IMG/VR virus record: IMGVR_UViG_3300008450_000152
Location: 1 to 37,610 of that record
DNA: 37,610 nucleotides
DNA from: a virus
Direction: 5' to 3' (one strand)
The translations under genes and the position numbers were made by a program. Below are positions 36,555 to 37,610 of this stretch, in pieces (the first letter of the stretch is position 1; each line of letters begins with the position of its first letter). The notes under the pieces are model-generated. The model saw nothing but the letters and a program-made list of their open reading frames with translations. It was not told the DNA's origin and ran no database searches.

Positions 36555-37262
36555 TTATTTCGAATAACTGAATTTGACATTGTCTTTCCTCATCTGATTG
36601 AGCGCGCGCGCGGCATCCGTTCCCGATTTTTGCGTTCCATGGAGTAAGAGCGCAAATGACTCATTTCCGTCAAATGCGTGAGAGTCATCATGGTCGACGG
36701 TGAGACCTAAAATGTCGGCTTCCTCAGGTGAAAAAACGACCTTTGCCGATTTAATGCCTAACTGAGGGATAAGACTGTCGTTTTTCCCACCTTCGCTGAG
36801 CGTTAAGCGGAAGTTTTCGGGGATAACTGACAAGTTAGCGCGCACAATTTTTATGCTTTTTGTATACGCGTAAAAAATAGTCAACGGCCTTTGCGTCGCT
36901 ACGTATGCCCAAGCTCTGAAATAATGAGAGTTGAAGAAATCACCGCTTACATGGATGCGAACGTACTTCGCGCTCGTGTCTAAGGACGATAAAATTAACT
37001 CAGCCATTGCATCCGCCGTTTTGACGGCCTTAAGCATTTCGTAATTCGTCCATCTACTTTTCCGAACTGACGGATGCATGGACTCTTGAGACGCAGCGAA
37101 GCAGCGGAATTCAGTATGCTGGCCGTCGGTGATCTTTCCGCTGACTCTGTCGGCATACGATGCACAAAGGTGCGCACCGGGACATGTATGGCCAGCGGGT
37201 AGGGAGAAGGTATAAATGTCTTTTGATAATTTGGCGTTTCCGCGAGAAAAAGATAGTTTCAT
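36555..37262 (-). CDS. GP88-family phage protein
   Basis: 235 residues. The start MKLSFSRGNAKLSKDIYTFS, then SLPAGHTCPGAHLCASYADR is the signature of the GP88 family named from mycobacteriophage gp88, with G-N-x-K-L and a C-P-G-A-x-x-C motif. The centre has YVRIHVSGDFFNSHYFRAWA and TIFYAYTKSIKIV, also conserved in the family. The biochemical role is unknown; Cys and His residues could bind metal. Upstream is a small gene, downstream another. Confidence 0.8.
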   Translation of the reverse strand: MKLSFSRGNAKLSKDIYTFSLPAGHTCPGAHLCASYADRVSGKITDGQHTEFRCFAASQESMHPSVRKSRWTNYEMLKAVKTADAMAELILSSLDTSAKYVRIHVSGDFFNSHYFRAWAYVATQRPLTIFYAYTKSIKIVRANLSVIPENFRLTLSEGGKNDSLIPQLGIKSAKVVFSPEEADILGLTVDHDDSHAFDGNESFALLLHGTQKSGTDAARALNQMRKDNVKFSYSK

Positions 37263-37294
37263 AAATTGTAGTTTAATGTGTTTTTTGTTTGGGA

Positions 37295-37522
37295 TTAAAG
37301 AATAAATATGGTTTTTATATGGAATTCATTGCCGTTTATTTGATTTGCGCAATAATCGTAAACGACAGCATCGTATTTTATTATGACCACTTGATTCATT
37401 GTGGGGTAAAAGAATAAACATGCCGCATGCATTGCCCCAACGCCGTAAGAATGTACTTCAATTGTTTCGGCGACGGGAATGTCTAGAACGACGCCGTCGA
37501 AGTGAATTTTTTGTGTATTCAT
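37295..37522 (-). CDS. hypothetical protein
   Basis: 75 residues, MNTQKIHFDGVVLDIPVAET, then VHSYGVGAMHAACLFFYPTM and VIIKYDAVVYDYCANQING. Strand-rich, probably a small compact fold. No family recognised. It lies between the GP88-type gene and the gene cut by the window end, and shares their strand. Confidence 0.5.
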   Translation of the reverse strand: MNTQKIHFDGVVLDIPVAETIEVHSYGVGAMHAACLFFYPTMNQVVIIKYDAVVYDYCANQINGNEFHIKTIFIL

Positions 37523-37534
37523 TTGTGTGTTTTT

Positions 37535-37610
37535 TTAGGCGTTAAAAAATATGACAGCAAATGTGTATCCATCTTTCCCGTAGCGATTTACGTTATATCC
37601 AGTATATGCG
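37535..37610 (-). CDS. C-terminal end of a gene cut by the window edge
   Basis: The minus-strand frame is open from the window edge to a TAA and reads AYTGYNVNRYGKDGYTFAVI, then FFNA. The tyrosine-glycine spacing (GYN.NRYGKDGY) resembles repeats of the G-Y-D-K-x-G type found in phage and bacterial proteins. The start is outside the window, so nothing more can be said. Confidence 0.42.
   Translation of the reverse strand, partial: AYTGYNVNRYGKDGYTFAVIFFNA

Noticed and set aside
1-37610. CRISPR array, integrase or transposase
   Set aside because: No regularly spaced direct repeats with spacers, no integrase or transposase motifs, and no insertion-sequence ends were seen in either strand.

Overview
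This window looks like most of a tailed double-stranded DNA bacteriophage genome, or a large piece of one. The head genes are of the HK97 type, and a tape-measure protein, a tail tube protein and tail-assembly chaperones with a frameshift point to a siphovirus. The host is probably a member of the Bacteroidota. Genes rarely carry Shine-Dalgarno sequences. The two clearest promoter-like sites (8034-8041 and 35534-35541) match the Bacteroidota -7 box TAnnTTTG just ahead of minus-strand genes. Several proteins also belong to families I recognise mainly from Bacteroidota phages. I see no integrase and no clear CI-type repressor, so lifestyle is undecided.

Layout, read along the minus strand, which carries nearly all genes. 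A short unit at 33849-35517 holds an endolysin, a metallophosphoesterase and a small protein. Eight small plus-strand genes of unknown function (31580-33856) follow, diverging from the terminase. The late operon then runs leftward: TerS, TerL, portal, a small overlapping protein, a Mu gpF-like protein, prohead protease and major capsid protein (25482-31527). Next come a strong terminator and four glycosyltransferase-like genes (22318-25426). They are followed by connector, head closure, gp10-like and tail terminator proteins, tail tube, frameshifted chaperones, tape measure, baseplate and tail-tip proteins, and a long repetitive fibre (11069-22355). Small accessory and receptor-binding-like proteins and a lysis cassette of holin and one-piece spanin (8215-11058) complete it. 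Two terminators close this block.

A promoter at about 8040 starts the early or replication block (532-8016). It holds a small predicted regulator, an annealing-protein candidate, three tandem paralogues, an HTH protein, a PD-(D/E)XK nuclease, a cytosine-C5 methyltransferase with a long overprinted second frame, a helicase-loader candidate, a DnaB-type helicase, a VRR-NUC nuclease, a DUF3310 protein, a small protein with an SSB-like acidic tail and an HTH_39-like protein. No DNA polymerase or primase is visible, so host replication enzymes are probably used. Two gene-poor stretches here (1572-1926 and 4766-5169) look like structured RNA, and an odd 126-nt class II tRNA-like gene sits at 1446-1571.

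Both ends of the window hold gene-free control regions (1-531 and about 35542-36260) that share three short sequence motifs, including a 16-bp near-palindrome GCTAAAnCGnTTTAGC. They look like paired operator or origin regions. Beyond the right one are three small genes, including a GP88-family protein, and a gene cut off by the window end. The most notable points are the shared control motifs, the glycosyltransferase island inside the virion gene block, the amber codon inside the fibre gene, the structured RNA candidates and the overprinted methyltransferase gene.
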